Shown here: in pieces, positions 44,260-53,998 of the stretch
How positions within the stretch are numbered: position 1 is the stretch's first letter
Layout of the letters: every line of letters begins with the position of its first letter
Source of the DNA: MWDV01 sp002070715
GTDB lineage: Bacteria; Verrucomicrobiota; Verrucomicrobiia; Limisphaerales; MWDV01
DNA length: 64,000 nucleotides
Direction: 5' to 3'
Assembly (NCBI GenBank): GCA_035411585.1
Contig: DAONTI010000008.1
Location: 61,378-125,377 of the forward strand
Translations under genes and position numbers: made by a program
Notes under the pieces: generated by a model
Seen by the model: the letters and a program-made list of their open reading frames with translations, nothing else
Told to the model about the DNA's origin: nothing
Databases searched by the model: none

Positions 44260-45951
44260 TTAAGTGTATTTTACGACTTCTTCAATCGTGGTCTCGCCCT
44301 CAAAGATGCTACGCAGCCCGTCTTCGCGCAAGGTCACCATGCCCAATTCAATGGCTTTCTGGCGCATGACTACTGTGGGGGCGCGTTCGTTGATGAGGGT
44401 GCGGATGGCGTCGTTGATGATCAACAACTCGAAAATCCCCTTGCGCCCCCGGTAGCCGGTGTCGTGGCACGACGAGCAGCCGCGTCCATAGTAAAAAACC
44501 TTGTCGCCCAGGTCGTGCGGGGAAAGGTTAAGCAGCGCCAGTTGGTTTTCCGTCGGTTCGAACGGGGTGCGGCAATCCGGACAGATTTTGCGGACCAACC
44601 GCTGGCCGAGCACGGCCATCAGCGTGGAGGAAATCAGGAACGGCTCCGTGCCCATGTCAATCAACCGGGTGACCGCGCCGGGGGCGTCGTTGGTGTGCAG
44701 CGTGCTCATCACCAAGTGGCCGGTAAGGGAGGATTGAATGGCGATTTGCGCGGTTTCCAGGTCGCGCATTTCCCCGATCATGATGATGTCCGGGTCCTGA
44801 CGCAGGAAGGAGCGCAGCGCCTTGCCGAAGGTCATACCCACCGACTCGTTGATGGGCACCTGCATGATGCCTTCGACGTCGTATTCGACCGGGTCCTCCG
44901 CCGTCAGCAGTTTGGAGTCAATGGTGTTGATGCGGCGGAGCGCCGAATAAAGCGTGGTGGTTTTGCCGCAACCGGTGGGCCCGGTCACAATGATAATGCC
45001 GTTGGGCCGTTGAATGGCCTCGGCCATGTAGTCGTAAATGTATTTCGGGAAGCCCAAGGTTTCGAGCTCCAGATTGACCGAGGCGCGGTCCAGCACGCGG
45101 AGCACCACCGACTCGCCGAATTGCGTGGGCAGGGTGGAAACGCGCAGGTCAATCGGCCGGCCGGCCACGTGGTGCGTGATGCGTCCGTCCTGCGGCAGCC
45201 GGCGCTCGGAGATGTTCAGGTTGGACATGACCTTGAGCCGCGAGATGACCGGCAGGGACAGGTGCTTGGGCGGGGGCGACATTTCGTAGAGCGCGCCGTC
45301 CACGCGGTAGCGGATTTTGAATTCGTCTTCGAACGGCTCGAAGTGGATGTCGCTGGCGCGGTCCAGCACCGCCTGTTGCAGCACCAGATTCACAAACTTC
45401 ACAATGGGCGCCTGGTTGGCCAGGTCTTCCACCAGATCGGCATTGTCCGCCGCCTCGACGGCGATTTCCTTGTCCGCCCCCAGTTCCTTTAACACGGCGG
45501 CGACATCGGCGGTTTCCTCGCCGTAATCCTTGTCAAGGGCGCTGAGCACCTGGGCGGGGTCGGCGACCACCGGCTGGATTTCGCGTTTGATCACGTACCC
45601 CAGCTCGTCAATCCGGCTGGGGTTCAGCGGATCGGCAAAGGCCACGCGCAGCACACCGCCGTCTTGTTCTACCGGCACGCACTCATAGAGCCGGGCGGTG
45701 GCGGCGGGAATGACGGCCAGCAGGTCGGGCGACGGATGTTTTTCGCGCAGATTCACCACGTCGGTGTTCAGATAGTCCGCCATCACTTGGAGGATGGCAT
45801 CCAAATCCATCACGCCGTAATCCTGCAGGAGTTGGATGATCGGGGTGCCGGCCCGTTTGTGTTCGGCCGCCACCTCCTCGTATTGGAGGTCGTCAATCAA
45901 CTGCCGTTCCTTGACCAGCGCGAGCAGCGGACTGTGGATGTCTTCCGCCAT
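44260..45951 (-). CDS. PilB/GspE assembly ATPase (copy 1)
   Basis: A 563-residue hexameric secretion ATPase. An MshEN-type N-terminal domain (about 1-160) precedes the catalytic core with Walker A TGPTGCGKTTTLYS (Lys330), the Asp/His boxes, Walker B IIMIGEMRD and a tetracysteine zinc motif (ICPDC ... GCSSC) near the C-terminus, which marks assembly rather than retraction ATPases. The Walker A Cys (GCGK) is a small difference from copy 2. It lies between pilT (6-bp gap) and pilC (16-bp gap). Confidence 0.93.
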   Translation of the reverse strand: MAEDIHSPLLALVKERQLIDDLQYEEVAAEHKRAGTPIIQLLQDYGVMDLDAILQVMADYLNTDVVNLREKHPSPDLLAVIPAATARLYECVPVEQDGGVLRVAFADPLNPSRIDELGYVIKREIQPVVADPAQVLSALDKDYGEETADVAAVLKELGADKEIAVEAADNADLVEDLANQAPIVKFVNLVLQQAVLDRASDIHFEPFEDEFKIRYRVDGALYEMSPPPKHLSLPVISRLKVMSNLNISERRLPQDGRITHHVAGRPIDLRVSTLPTQFGESVVLRVLDRASVNLELETLGFPKYIYDYMAEAIQRPNGIIIVTGPTGCGKTTTLYSALRRINTIDSKLLTAEDPVEYDVEGIMQVPINESVGMTFGKALRSFLRQDPDIIMIGEMRDLETAQIAIQSSLTGHLVMSTLHTNDAPGAVTRLIDMGTEPFLISSTLMAVLGQRLVRKICPDCRTPFEPTENQLALLNLSPHDLGDKVFYYGRGCSSCHDTGYRGRKGIFELLIINDAIRTLINERAPTVVMRQKAIELGMVTLREDGLRSIFEGETTIEEVVKYT

Positions 45952-45957
45952 AAAATG

Positions 45958-47076
45958 CTATGCCGTCGGGGCGCCGGGGGCGGCTTCCGCGCCGACCGCC
46001 TGGGCCAGTTCGAGTTCCTGAAGTTTGGCTTGAATGGTGATCGGGTCCTGCGCCTTGGTGATGACTTCCTCGCGCGCGATCATGCCCGCCATGTATTTTT
46101 CCAACAAGAACGAGTCCAGCGTCACCATGCCGTATTTGGCGCCGGTCTGAATGTCCGACTGGATGCGGAAGGTTTTGTTGTCGCGGATGAGCGCGGCGAT
46201 GGACGGGGTGTTGATCATGATCTCGAACACCGCCACGCGCCCGGGCTTGTCAATGCGCGGGATCAACAACTGCGAAATCACCGCCACCATCACAGTGGAC
46301 AACTGAATGCGGATCATTTCCTGCTGGTTCGTCGGGAAGGCGTTGGTGATGCGGTCAATGGTCTTGGCCGCCCCGGTGGTGTGCAGGGTGCCGAACACCA
46401 AGTGCCCGGTTTCCGCCGCCGTGATGGCGGCTTCAATCGTTTCCAAGTCGCGCATTTCCCCCACCAGAATCACGTCCGGGTCCTGCCGCAGCACCCGGCG
46501 CAGGGCCTCGGCAAAACTCGGCACGTCCACGCCGATTTCCCGCTGGGTGATGAGCGACCGCTTGTGCTTGTGGTAATACTCAATCGGGTCCTCGATCGTG
46601 ACAATGTGCGCCTCGTCGCGTTCCTCGTTGATGATGTTGATCATGGAGGCCAAGGTCGTGGTCTTGCCCGACCCCGTCGGGCCGGTGACCAGCACCAGGC
46701 CGCGGGGTTTGTAGAGCAATTCCTTGGCGGAGGGCGGGATTCCGATCTGCTCCATGGTGAGCATCTTGTTGGGAATCTGCCGCAGCACCATGCCGAAGTT
46801 GCCCTTCTCCTTGAACACGCTCACCCGGAACCGCGCCATGTCGCCAAAGGCAAACCCGAAGTCCGAGCCGCCCCGCTCGCGGACTTGCTGGATGTGATCC
46901 TCGGAGGTGATGCTGCGCATCAATTCCTCGGTGTCCTCCGGTTTCAGGATCGGGCCCTCCACGCGGTGCAAAATCCCATGCACGCGAATCACCGGGGCCG
47001 TCCCCACGCGGATGTGCAGGTCGGACGCGTTCTCGGACACGACCAACTGCAACAGATCTGACATTGAATATGACAT
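45958..47076 (-). CDS. pilT: Twitching motility/pilus retraction ATPase PilT
   Basis: A 372-residue PilT: short N-terminal PAS-like domain, then Walker A TGPTGSGKTTT (Lys138), Asp box, HIVTIEDPIEY, Walker B VILVGEMRD and the AIRED-like C-terminal helix region. No zinc tetracysteine, as expected for PilT. Its presence suggests retraction of a true pilus or a dynamic pseudopilus rather than a plain type II secretion system. Its C-terminus is Ala/Pro-rich. It lies between two assembly ATPase genes. Confidence 0.93.
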   Translation of the reverse strand: MSYSMSDLLQLVVSENASDLHIRVGTAPVIRVHGILHRVEGPILKPEDTEELMRSITSEDHIQQVRERGGSDFGFAFGDMARFRVSVFKEKGNFGMVLRQIPNKMLTMEQIGIPPSAKELLYKPRGLVLVTGPTGSGKTTTLASMINIINEERDEAHIVTIEDPIEYYHKHKRSLITQREIGVDVPSFAEALRRVLRQDPDVILVGEMRDLETIEAAITAAETGHLVFGTLHTTGAAKTIDRITNAFPTNQQEMIRIQLSTVMVAVISQLLIPRIDKPGRVAVFEIMINTPSIAALIRDNKTFRIQSDIQTGAKYGMVTLDSFLLEKYMAGMIAREEVITKAQDPITIQAKLQELELAQAVGAEAAPGAPTA

Positions 47077-47168
47077 GATTTGTCGGTTTTAACCGGCTTT
47101 GACTCGCTCAGGCGGGAAGGCGCGGCGGCAAAGGAAGGCGGCGGTGTTCCGCCCGGGTGTTTCGTCCT

Positions 47169-48881
47169 TTAATCCACATCGCCCACGGTGGCCCGGATGA
47201 CCTCTTCCGGCGTGGTCAACCCCGCCAGCACTTTGCGCACGCCGTCCTCGCGCAAAGTCCGCATACCCATCTCGCGCGCCCGGTTGCGCAGCACCGAGGC
47301 GGGCACTTTTTCATAAATCAATTTGCGCGCCTCGTCGTCCACTATGAACATCTCAAAAATGCCCATCCGCCCGCGGCAGCCGGTGCCGGCGCAGTCGGGA
47401 CAGCCCCGGCCAGCCATGAATTTTGCCTCCGCCACCTGACTGGCGTCAATGTTCAACGCGCGCAATTCCTGCTCGGTGGGCGTGGTCGGTTCGCCGCAGC
47501 GTTTGCACACCTTGCGCACCAGCCGCTGGGCCATAATGCCCCGCGTGGAGGAGGCCACCAAGAAGGGCTTCACTCCGATGTCAATCAAGCGCGTCACGGC
47601 GCTGGGAGCGTCGTTGGTGTGGAGCGTGGAGAACACCAAGTGCCCGGTCAGCGAGGCGTTGACGGCGATGGTGGCGGTTTCCAGGTCGCGGATTTCCCCG
47701 ACCATGATGACGTTGGGCGCCTGCCGGAGCATCGAGCGCAACGCCGCCGCGAAGGTCAACCCCACCGTCTCGCTCACCTGCACCTGGTTGATCCCCGCCA
47801 GAATATATTCCACCGGGTCCTCGACCGTGATGATCTTGCGGTCCGGCCGGTTGATGAAGTGCAGCACGGCGTAAAGTGTTGTCGTCTTGCCCGAGCCGGT
47901 GGGCCCGGTGACCAGCAAAATCCCGTCCGGCAAACCAATCAACCGCTCGAACGTCTGTTGGTCGTCGGTGAAAAAGCCCAGTTCCGGCAAGCCCAGGCGC
48001 AGCCCTTCCTTGTCCAGAATACGCATGACGATGCTCTCGCCGTGCGTCGTGGGCAGGCAGGAAACCCGCAGGTCAATCACTTTGCTGCCCACCTGGGTTT
48101 GAATGCGTCCGTCCTGCGGAATGCGGTGTTCCGAGATGGACATGTTGGACTGGATTTTGAGCCGGCTGATGATGGCCGCCTGCAAACGCTTGGGCGGGCC
48201 CTTCATTTCGTGAAGTAACCCGTCAATCCGGTAGCGCACGCGGAACCGTTTGGCCAGCGGCTCGAGGTGAATATCCGAGGCGCGCAACTTGAATGCGTCC
48301 GAGATCAACGAGTTCACCAGCTTGATCAACGGCGCGTCGGCTTCCACCGCCGAACCGTCATCGGTCAAGGTGGTCGCCACCTCCACGTGCTCGCGGGTCA
48401 ATTCCTCGATGACGCCCTTGAACCGTTCATCGTCCGCCGCGCTGCGCTGGCCGCCGTAATACCGGTTGAGGGCGGACTCGATTTCCGGTTCGGAAGCGAC
48501 CTGTAAAACGATTTCCTTGTTCAACAGGTGCGTCAGCGAGTCAATCGTGGCCAGGTCCGACGGATCGGCAATGGCCACCGTCAGGGTGTGGTCATGGAGG
48601 TAAACGGGAATGACCCGGTATTTTTTGGCGATATGCCGCGGGATGGCGGCAATCACGTCATCCTCGATCTGCATGCCGCCGAGGGCCACCACTTCCGCCC
48701 CGAAATGCGCCGCCTTGGCCTGGGTGACGTCCGCCGGACGGATCAGCTTGTTGGCGAGCATCAGGTCCACCACCCCCACCCCGGCCGCCTCCGCTTCCTG
48801 GCGGGATTGCTCCACCTGGTCCTCGTCAACGAATCCCAAGTCCACCAACAAATCAATTAGATAGTCGTCTTTTTCAGCCAC
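47169..48881 (-). CDS. PilB/GspE assembly ATPase (copy 2)
   Basis: An assembly ATPase of about 570 residues. An MshEN N-terminal domain starts AEKDDYLIDLLVDLGFVDED. Walker A is TGPTGSGKTTTLYA, Walker B VIMVGEIRD, and the zinc motif is VCKRC ... GCPDC. The start is uncertain: no ATG fits the family N-terminus, so GTG 48881 (or TTG 48893) is preferred to the ATG at 49037, which would add about 50 unrelated residues. It appears to be the first gene of the minus-strand pilus operon. Confidence 0.9.
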   Translation of the reverse strand: MAEKDDYLIDLLVDLGFVDEDQVEQSRQEAEAAGVGVVDLMLANKLIRPADVTQAKAAHFGAEVVALGGMQIEDDVIAAIPRHIAKKYRVIPVYLHDHTLTVAIADPSDLATIDSLTHLLNKEIVLQVASEPEIESALNRYYGGQRSAADDERFKGVIEELTREHVEVATTLTDDGSAVEADAPLIKLVNSLISDAFKLRASDIHLEPLAKRFRVRYRIDGLLHEMKGPPKRLQAAIISRLKIQSNMSISEHRIPQDGRIQTQVGSKVIDLRVSCLPTTHGESIVMRILDKEGLRLGLPELGFFTDDQQTFERLIGLPDGILLVTGPTGSGKTTTLYAVLHFINRPDRKIITVEDPVEYILAGINQVQVSETVGLTFAAALRSMLRQAPNVIMVGEIRDLETATIAVNASLTGHLVFSTLHTNDAPSAVTRLIDIGVKPFLVASSTRGIMAQRLVRKVCKRCGEPTTPTEQELRALNIDASQVAEAKFMAGRGCPDCAGTGCRGRMGIFEMFIVDDEARKLIYEKVPASVLRNRAREMGMRTLREDGVRKVLAGLTTPEEVIRATVGDVD

Positions 48882-49104
48882 GGCTTGTGTCAACGACCCG
48901 TAGGTCGCGGAATAGGCAACAGAGTAGTCCGCCGAATTTGGCGATGTCAATGCGGCGCGGGGAGAATTTAGGTCCGGAAAATCCCGGACGCGCCGTAGGC
49001 GATTCTGCAACCACGCAGCTCCGGCTGCCAACGCCACCTGCCCAAAACTGCCGCCTCGAATCCCGGCCCGCCAACCGACTGTGGATCAGAAGAATCGCCG
49101 GGCT

Positions 49105-50670
49105 TTATCCCGCGCCAGCGGCTTTTTTCTCCGCCTGGGGAGGCGCCGCATTCGCGGGCGGACGCGCGGAGGGCGAAATGGATTCCGGGGCGTCCTGCTC
49201 CGGCACTTTCAACTCGGTCCGCAACCGGGTGAGTTCGGCGTGCAACTGGCGCTGGGTGTTCGCGTAGCGGGGATCGTTGTAAACGTTTTTCAGCTCGTGC
49301 GGATCGGCGTCGTTGTCAATCAACGTCCAATAATTCATCTCCGGCTCGTAGAAATAGAACAGCTTGTACCGCTCGGTCACGACGCCGTAATGCTTGCGCA
49401 CACTGTGCCAGGCCGGGAATTCGTAATAGTGGTAGTAGAAACTAGTGCGCCAGTCCTTGGGCGTCACGCCGCGCAGCAAGGGCGCGAGGCTGCGCCCCTG
49501 CATGTCGGCCGGCACGGGCAGCCCCGCAGCTTCCAAGAACGTTTCCGGAAAATCGAGCACCGAGACCAGATTCGTGTTCCGACTGCCGGATTGGGCCACG
49601 CCGGGCCAGCGAATGATGAGCGGGGTGGTCAGGGATTCCTCGTAAATCCAGCGCTTGTCAAACCAGCCGTGCTCACCGAGGAAAAAACCCTGATCCGACG
49701 AGAAAACCACCAGTGTGTTATCCGCCAGCCCCTCGTCATCGAGATACTTCAAGAGCCGTCCCACGCTGTCGTCCACCGCCAACGCCACGCCCAGGTAGTC
49801 GTGCATGTAACGTTGATACCGCCAGCGGACGAGGTCTTTGCCGGTCAGGTTGGCCTGGATGAATTCTTGATTGCGGGGCGCGTAGTAGGCGTCCCAAACC
49901 TTACGCTGTGCCGCGTTGAGCGACCGGGGCGTGTCCAGTTTGGCGTCCAATCGGGTGAAGGTTTTCGCCAAAGTCATGTCCTGCTCGTGCTCGGCGCGGC
50001 CGCGGTTGGCATAATCATCAAAGAGCGTCTCCGGCTCGGCGAATTGGCGGTCCTTGTGCCAGCCCAAGTGGCGCAGCGGCGGCGACCATTCCCGGTGGGT
50101 GGCCTTGTGCTGGCTCAACAGCAGAAACGGTTTGGACCGGTCCCGGTGCCGGAGCCATTCCAGGGAGAAATCGGTGATGAGATCGGTGACGTAACCTTCG
50201 TGGGTCTCCCGTTTCCCGTGTTTGATGAAGGCCGGATTGTAGTAGATGCCCTGGCCGGGAAGGATTTGCCAGTAATCAAAACCGGTCGGATCGCTGTCCA
50301 AATGCCACTTGCCAATGATGGCCGTTTGATAGCCGGCGGCCTGCAACAGTTTGGGAAAAGTTTGTTGCGCGCCGTCAAAGCGATTGCCGTTGCGGTAGAA
50401 GCCGTTCAAATGGCTGTATTTGCCGGTCAAGACCACCGCGCGGCTCGGCCCGCAAATCGAATTGGGCACGAGACAACGCTCAAAGAGCATGCCTTCGCGC
50501 GCGAGCCGGTCCAGGTTCGGCGTCTGCAACAGGTGAAGCGGATGCCGATAGGCGCTGATGGCTTGGCGGGTCAGGTCATCGCAGAAGATGAGCAGAATGT
50601 TGGGTGGCTGGGGGGCCGCGACGACGCTGAGGGCCGTGACGCCAAGGAGCAAAGAGAGCCGTCGTTTCAT
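49105..50670 (-). CDS. Type I sulfatase
   Basis: A 521-residue exported arylsulfatase-family (S1) enzyme. A signal peptide (1-19) precedes NILLIFCDDL, the calcium-binding Asp pair (Asp31/Asp32). The formylglycine motif is Cys73-Gly-Pro-Ser-Arg (SICGPSRAVVLTGKY). IGKWHL, HKATHREW and VFSSDQGFFLGEHGWFDKR complete the site. It needs a formylglycine-generating or anaerobic maturase, not present in the window. Marine and soil Verrucomicrobia use many sulfatases on sulfated polysaccharides; the substrate here is unknown. The C-terminal 35 residues are a low-complexity Ala/Pro tail. Confidence 0.92.
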   Translation of the reverse strand: MKRRLSLLLGVTALSVVAAPQPPNILLIFCDDLTRQAISAYRHPLHLLQTPNLDRLAREGMLFERCLVPNSICGPSRAVVLTGKYSHLNGFYRNGNRFDGAQQTFPKLLQAAGYQTAIIGKWHLDSDPTGFDYWQILPGQGIYYNPAFIKHGKRETHEGYVTDLITDFSLEWLRHRDRSKPFLLLSQHKATHREWSPPLRHLGWHKDRQFAEPETLFDDYANRGRAEHEQDMTLAKTFTRLDAKLDTPRSLNAAQRKVWDAYYAPRNQEFIQANLTGKDLVRWRYQRYMHDYLGVALAVDDSVGRLLKYLDDEGLADNTLVVFSSDQGFFLGEHGWFDKRWIYEESLTTPLIIRWPGVAQSGSRNTNLVSVLDFPETFLEAAGLPVPADMQGRSLAPLLRGVTPKDWRTSFYYHYYEFPAWHSVRKHYGVVTERYKLFYFYEPEMNYWTLIDNDADPHELKNVYNDPRYANTQRQLHAELTRLRTELKVPEQDAPESISPSARPPANAAPPQAEKKAAGAG

Positions 50671-50801
50671 GGTGAAATGTTCTGTAGCATAAACCCGGCG
50701 GACGTGGCGAGAGCGATTTGAGCGACTTTTCCCGTCGGTTGTGGCGCGAACAATGTTCTCCGTGGAGCCGGGCGCTTTCCAAGCAAAGGCCAGGTTGAAA
50801 A

Positions 50802-52859
50802 TTATGAAAAAGGATGGGCCGTGTGCAGTTGCCAGTCTTCCAGCAAGGCCTCGGGAATTTCTCCAATGAACCGCGACGGTTTCTGCATAAAATCACCCGA
50901 GGCCCCGTGCGTGGCGCGGATCAGGGGATAACACAGATACAGTTCGTTGCGCGCCCGCGTGATGGCCACATACATCAGACGCCGCTCTTCTTCCTCGCCG
51001 TCCGCCGTCTCCAACGCACGCGCCGCCGGAAACAACCCGTCGCACAGCATGATGAGAAACACGACATCGAATTCCAATCCCTTGGCCTGGTGGATGGTCG
51101 AAAGCCGCAACTGTTCCGGATCACGGTTGGCCGGGGCGTCAGTCTCAGCCTCGACGTTGGTAAGCAGCGCCAACTGGGTCAAAAAATCGTTCAGTTCCTC
51201 GAACTGTTGGGCGAAGGCCGCGAGTTGTTCCAAGTCCTCCAACCGGGAGCGATAGTTGGGATACGCCGCTTTGAGGTAATCTTCATAGCCGGCCTCAAGC
51301 ACCAGTTCAATCATGGCGGCGGGGGCGCGCCCGTCCACGGTTTCCAGTTGGGCCAGGGTTGCCACCAGTTGCGCCCAGGCGGTCGCCGCCTTCTTCGGCA
51401 CTGCGGACGCGCAACGTTGGAGCGCGGTGGCGAGTGGGTTCCGGTTTGGAGTCTCCGGTTGGGGGGCGGTCTGAGATGCGGCCGGAGGGGAAAGCTTTTC
51501 GGCGGCCGCCTGAAACGCGCGCCACAACTTTTCCGCGCTCTTCCGGCCAACGCCCGACAACTGTTGCACGATGCGTTTGAAGGATAGTTCATCCCGCAGA
51601 TTAGTGACGAGCTTCAGATACGCGGCCACATCCTTGATATGAGCCTGCTCAAAGAAACGGATGCCGCTGGTGATGCTGAACGGGATATTCCGTCGGGTCA
51701 GTTCCAATTGCAGTTCCAATGCGTGGAAGTGCGACCGGTAGAGCACAGCCATGCTTTCCAGCGCCGTGCCGGCCTCGCGCAACTCCAAAACCCGTTGGGC
51801 CACGAACGCCGCCTGTTGCGCCGCATCCGTGCAGACCACCCACGCGGGGCGCGGGCCGGCGGGACGGGCCGGCGCCAGCGCCTTGACGAATTGATTCGCA
51901 TTGCCGGTAATGGCCGCATTCGCCACCCGCAAAATCTCCGGCGTGCTGCGGTAGTTGGTTTCGATCTTGTAAACCCGGGCCTCCGGATAACGTTCCGGGA
52001 ACCGCAGGATGTTTTGAAAATTCGCTCCGCGCCAGCCGTAGATGCTTTGCGCGTCATCGCCCACCACCATCAGGTTGTGGTGCCGCGCCGCGAGCAGATC
52101 AATCACGTCGCTCTGGAGCTTGTTCGTGTCCTGATACTCGTCCACGAGAATGAATTGAAACCGCCGTTGATAATGCTCGCACACGTCGGGGTGTTCCTGG
52201 AGCAGTTGCAGCCACAACCCGAGTAGGTCATCGAAATCCATGACGTTGGTGGCGCGCTTGCGTTCGATATAACGGCGTTGAATCGCGGCCACGGATGAGG
52301 CCAGGGGGGTGAAGTAACCGTAGTGTTCCTCGAGAATTTGCCCCACGGATTGCCGCGTGTTGATCGCGAGTGAAAAGATGTCCCCCAGCACTTCCGCCTT
52401 GGGAAAGCGCGTGGCTTTGGTGTCCAGGGCGGATTCCGTCACGCAGGTGCTGATCAGATGCTTGGCGTCTTCGCGGTCAAGGATGCTGAAATCACGCGCG
52501 GCGCCCAGCAGGGGGGCATGCGCGCGGAGGATGCGGTTGCCGATGGCATGAAACGTCCCCCCCCAGAGCGCCGCCAGTTCCTGCCCGAGCAGCGTGGCCA
52601 CCCGCCGCATCATCTCGCGGGCGGCCTTGTTGGTGAAGGTCAACAGCAGAATGCGCTCCGGCGGCACACCGTTCTCCAGCAGAAACGCCACGCGATAGGT
52701 GAGCGTGCGCGTTTTACCCGAACCCGCGCCGGCGATCACCAGCGCCGGGCCGGGCGGCGCGGTGACCGCGGCATGTTGTTGCGCATTCAGTTCGCGCGCG
52801 TAATCCAACTGCAGCCGTCCCGCGGTGCGGAACGGTTGCAGGATGTAATCGCGTGACAT
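50802..52859 (-). CDS. UvrD/Rep/PcrA-family DNA helicase (second of two)
   Basis: A 685-residue superfamily 1A helicase. Motifs: LNAQQHAAVTAP, GAGSGKT, TFTNKAAREM, DEYQDTNKLQ, DDAQSIYGWRGANF, RSTPEILRVAN, STIHQAKGLEFDVVFL and RRLMYVAITRARNEL. A basic/Pro-rich linker (AASQTAPQPETPNRN) interrupts domain 2B. The start MSRDYILQPF is plausible at 52859. It diverges from the HD-domain gene only by a short gap. It differs from the helicase at 13054 throughout, so not a recent duplicate. UvrD, Rep or PcrA cannot be assigned by eye. Confidence 0.93.
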   Translation of the reverse strand: MSRDYILQPFRTAGRLQLDYARELNAQQHAAVTAPPGPALVIAGAGSGKTRTLTYRVAFLLENGVPPERILLLTFTNKAAREMMRRVATLLGQELAALWGGTFHAIGNRILRAHAPLLGAARDFSILDREDAKHLISTCVTESALDTKATRFPKAEVLGDIFSLAINTRQSVGQILEEHYGYFTPLASSVAAIQRRYIERKRATNVMDFDDLLGLWLQLLQEHPDVCEHYQRRFQFILVDEYQDTNKLQSDVIDLLAARHHNLMVVGDDAQSIYGWRGANFQNILRFPERYPEARVYKIETNYRSTPEILRVANAAITGNANQFVKALAPARPAGPRPAWVVCTDAAQQAAFVAQRVLELREAGTALESMAVLYRSHFHALELQLELTRRNIPFSITSGIRFFEQAHIKDVAAYLKLVTNLRDELSFKRIVQQLSGVGRKSAEKLWRAFQAAAEKLSPPAASQTAPQPETPNRNPLATALQRCASAVPKKAATAWAQLVATLAQLETVDGRAPAAMIELVLEAGYEDYLKAAYPNYRSRLEDLEQLAAFAQQFEELNDFLTQLALLTNVEAETDAPANRDPEQLRLSTIHQAKGLEFDVVFLIMLCDGLFPAARALETADGEEEERRLMYVAITRARNELYLCYPLIRATHGASGDFMQKPSRFIGEIPEALLEDWQLHTAHPFS

Positions 52860-52932
52860 GGCGCAGATTCAAGAGACAAACCCTCCCGGGCAAAAGCAAA
52901 AAGACGCGCGCCCCGCGCGCCCGCGCCGTCTT

Positions 52933-53787
52933 TCAATCGGCGGAGACGCCCGACGTCCGCAATCGCGCCAAGTTGGCTTCGATCCGGTCCAGGTATTCGT
53001 TCGGCCCGTCCGGATACGGATCATTGAGAAACCGATACACGCCGCGAAATTCGCGCTCCAATCTGGGCTTCACAAATGCGTGCCAGAAATGCGGAGTGCG
53101 CTGGAGTACGTCCTCAGCGCTGGCAAACGATGCCAGCGCTTGGTGCGGCCCCTCGGTAAACGCGGCGGCCTCGGCCAGCTCCGCATACAGGTCCGGCAAT
53201 TTTTGCAGGTAGTTGTCCGCGGCCATCTGACCCAGCAGATCGGCGGTGGCCACCGCGCATCCCACGACGCGTTCCGGCTCGCTTTGGAAGGGGAGCATGT
53301 CGGGATGGGTTTCGACGCCGGTGCAATGGATCATATTTTGCACCGCTTGAATGTCGGCAGGAGAAAAGCCCTGTTCCGCCAGCCGCCGGCCGGCGAATTG
53401 CGCGCTGCGCGCGACGTGAGTGACGGTGTATTTCGCGCCGGTGCCCGCGCGGTCGTCCCGGTGTTTCAGGTAGCCGGTGTCATGCAGCAGCATGGCCAGC
53501 AAACCGAGTTCAAAAAAGTGCGGCGTCAACACCGGCGCGGCGCCGGCCCGCTGCCGGCCTCGCAACAAACGCGCCAGACAGAGCGCGCCCTGCAAGGTGT
53601 GCTCCAGATCGTGGTAACGGGTGTCCACCGCCTGATAGTCCGCGCACCCGCGGATGAAACACGCCACCACCCAATCGAAAGTCCGCGGCACCCACGTCCG
53701 TTCGCCATCCGGGAACATGCCCAGATAAGCCGCCTGCACTTCGGCCGCGACGGCGGTCGGATTTTTCGTGTCAACCGCTCCGGACAT
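52933..53787 (-). CDS. HD-domain metal-dependent phosphohydrolase
   Basis: A 284-residue protein with an HD superfamily core: YHDLEHT (first His), then LLHDTGYL (the HD dyad), HVARSAQFAGRRL, and MIHCTGVETHP further on. This suggests a nucleotide or cyclic-nucleotide phosphohydrolase, but not a canonical HD-GYP (no GYP motif). The ATG at 53787 is preferred; the frame extends upstream to 53988 through residues without homology. It diverges from the hybrid kinase gene at 53999, so a link to signalling is possible but unproven. Confidence 0.75.
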   Translation of the reverse strand: MSGAVDTKNPTAVAAEVQAAYLGMFPDGERTWVPRTFDWVVACFIRGCADYQAVDTRYHDLEHTLQGALCLARLLRGRQRAGAAPVLTPHFFELGLLAMLLHDTGYLKHRDDRAGTGAKYTVTHVARSAQFAGRRLAEQGFSPADIQAVQNMIHCTGVETHPDMLPFQSEPERVVGCAVATADLLGQMAADNYLQKLPDLYAELAEAAAFTEGPHQALASFASAEDVLQRTPHFWHAFVKPRLEREFRGVYRFLNDPYPDGPNEYLDRIEANLARLRTSGVSAD

Positions 53788-53998
53788 CACGGCGCATCCT
53801 AAGGGGGCGCGTTCGGGAATGCACGCCTGAAAATCGAGGGTTGGGATTGCCCCGGCCCCGGCCGCCTGCGGGTGGCGGCAGCACGCCGGCACCGTCGCTT
53901 CATGGAAAATACATTGGCGGGCGCGGCGGCGTGGTGTTAAATGCCGCGGACACACAGCGCGAGCCTGGTCCAAATTTGGTGAATGCAAGAGCCTGATC

